Positions 63,878 through 64,000 of a stretch of 64,000 bases of DNA are shown in pieces. Origin of the DNA: a virus; the IMG/VR virus record IMGVR_UViG_3300042292_000800, positions 1-64,000 of that record, one strand, 5' to 3'. The notes beneath the pieces were generated by a model. The model saw only the letters and a program-made list of their open reading frames with translations. It searched no databases and had not been told where the DNA came from. The position numbers and the translations under genes are program-made. Within the stretch, counting starts at the first letter, position 1. Each line of letters begins with the position of its first letter.

Positions 63878-64000
63878 TTACGATTTATTTCTTGGATTTA
63901 TTATGTTTTCTCTATAATATTCATCAAACGGTACAGGACCACCAACAACTTTTACACGTTTCATAAAATCTAAAAGATTATTTTGTGCACTTAAATATTT
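63878..64000 (-). CDS. C-terminal end of an upstream late gene (truncated by window edge)
   Basis: An open frame enters from the right edge and stops at TAA (63878-63880). The visible 40 residues include DFMKRVKVVGGPVPFDEYY and end NPRNKS. It has the same strand and spacing as the late operon, so the operon continues beyond the window. Family not recognised. Confidence 0.6.
   Translation of the reverse strand, partial: KYLSAQNNLLDFMKRVKVVGGPVPFDEYYRENIINPRNKS

Noticed and set aside
1-64000. Alternative genetic code (stop-codon reassignment), known in some crAss-like phages
   Set aside because: TAA, TAG (e.g. the gene ending at 3818) and TGA (e.g. the gene ending at 5604) all terminate genes at sensible positions, and long genes have no internal in-frame stops.
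1-64000. CRISPR array or insertion sequence
   Set aside because: No regularly spaced repeats of 25-40 bases and no transposase-like gene or terminal inverted repeats were seen.

Overview
The window looks like part of the genome of a large, AT-rich, tailed bacteriophage of a Bacteroidota host, most plausibly a crAss-like phage (order Crassvirales) or a close relative. The evidence is: (i) a tightly packed replication block on the + strand facing a long operon of very large proteins on the - strand; (ii) a 3843-residue protein carrying both an HExxH metallopeptidase motif and an RNA-polymerase-like D-F-D-V-D motif, as in the giant virion RNA polymerases of crAss-like phages; (iii) a tail fibre whose repeats are typical of Bacteroidota phages and prophages; (iv) A-rich leaders without Shine-Dalgarno sequences and several candidate promoters with the Bacteroidota -7 element TAnnTTTG. 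TAA, TAG and TGA all end genes, so I see no stop-codon recoding. The taxonomic call is inference from gene content; no search was run.

Layout. 1-7229 (+): a run of small accessory genes with short overlaps (HNH nuclease remnant, Tudor-like protein, Cys-rich protein, a tiny kinase-like protein, a metallophosphoesterase and several domain-of-unknown-function proteins), with a tRNA-like structure at about 1690-1844. It ends in a strong terminator. 7303-12620 (+): dUTPase, methyltransferase, glycosyltransferase, HNH protein, SF2 helicase and its zinc-binding partner. 12640-12996 (-): one isolated reverse-strand gene with its own candidate promoter. 13039-26187 (+): the DNA replication, recombination and nucleotide block (uracil-DNA glycosylase, DnaB-like helicase, Sak4-like ATPase, a probable ssDNA-binding protein, primase, GIY-YIG nuclease, PD-(D/E)XK nuclease, family B DNA polymerase, DUF932-like protein, a Tad2-like anti-Thoeris candidate, dNMP kinase, phosphatase, radical SAM protein). 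26264-27750 (-): lysis cassette (M15 peptidase, membrane-anchored spanin-like protein, holin). 28007-30553 (+): class II ribonucleotide reductase and a winged-helix-like protein. 30589-64000 (-): late operon of virion and transcription proteins, read from the right edge leftward: C-terminus of an upstream gene, 508-aa and 1196-aa proteins sharing a motif, 871-aa and 1608-aa proteins, the 3843-aa polymerase polyprotein, a 1961-aa protein with an N-terminal nuclease domain, the 928-aa tail fibre, then two tiny genes.

How it fits together. dUTPase and uracil-DNA glycosylase keep uracil out of phage DNA. NrdJ and the dNMP kinase supply dNTPs. Polymerase, primase, DnaB-like helicase and ssDNA-binding protein copy the genome, and Sak4, the PD-(D/E)XK nuclease and the SF2 helicase serve recombination. 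By analogy with crAss-like phages, the giant polymerase is probably packaged and injected to transcribe early genes, while host RNA polymerase would read the TAnnTTTG promoters later. Convergent strand switches at about 26.2 kb and 30.6 kb are each separated by a hairpin terminator.
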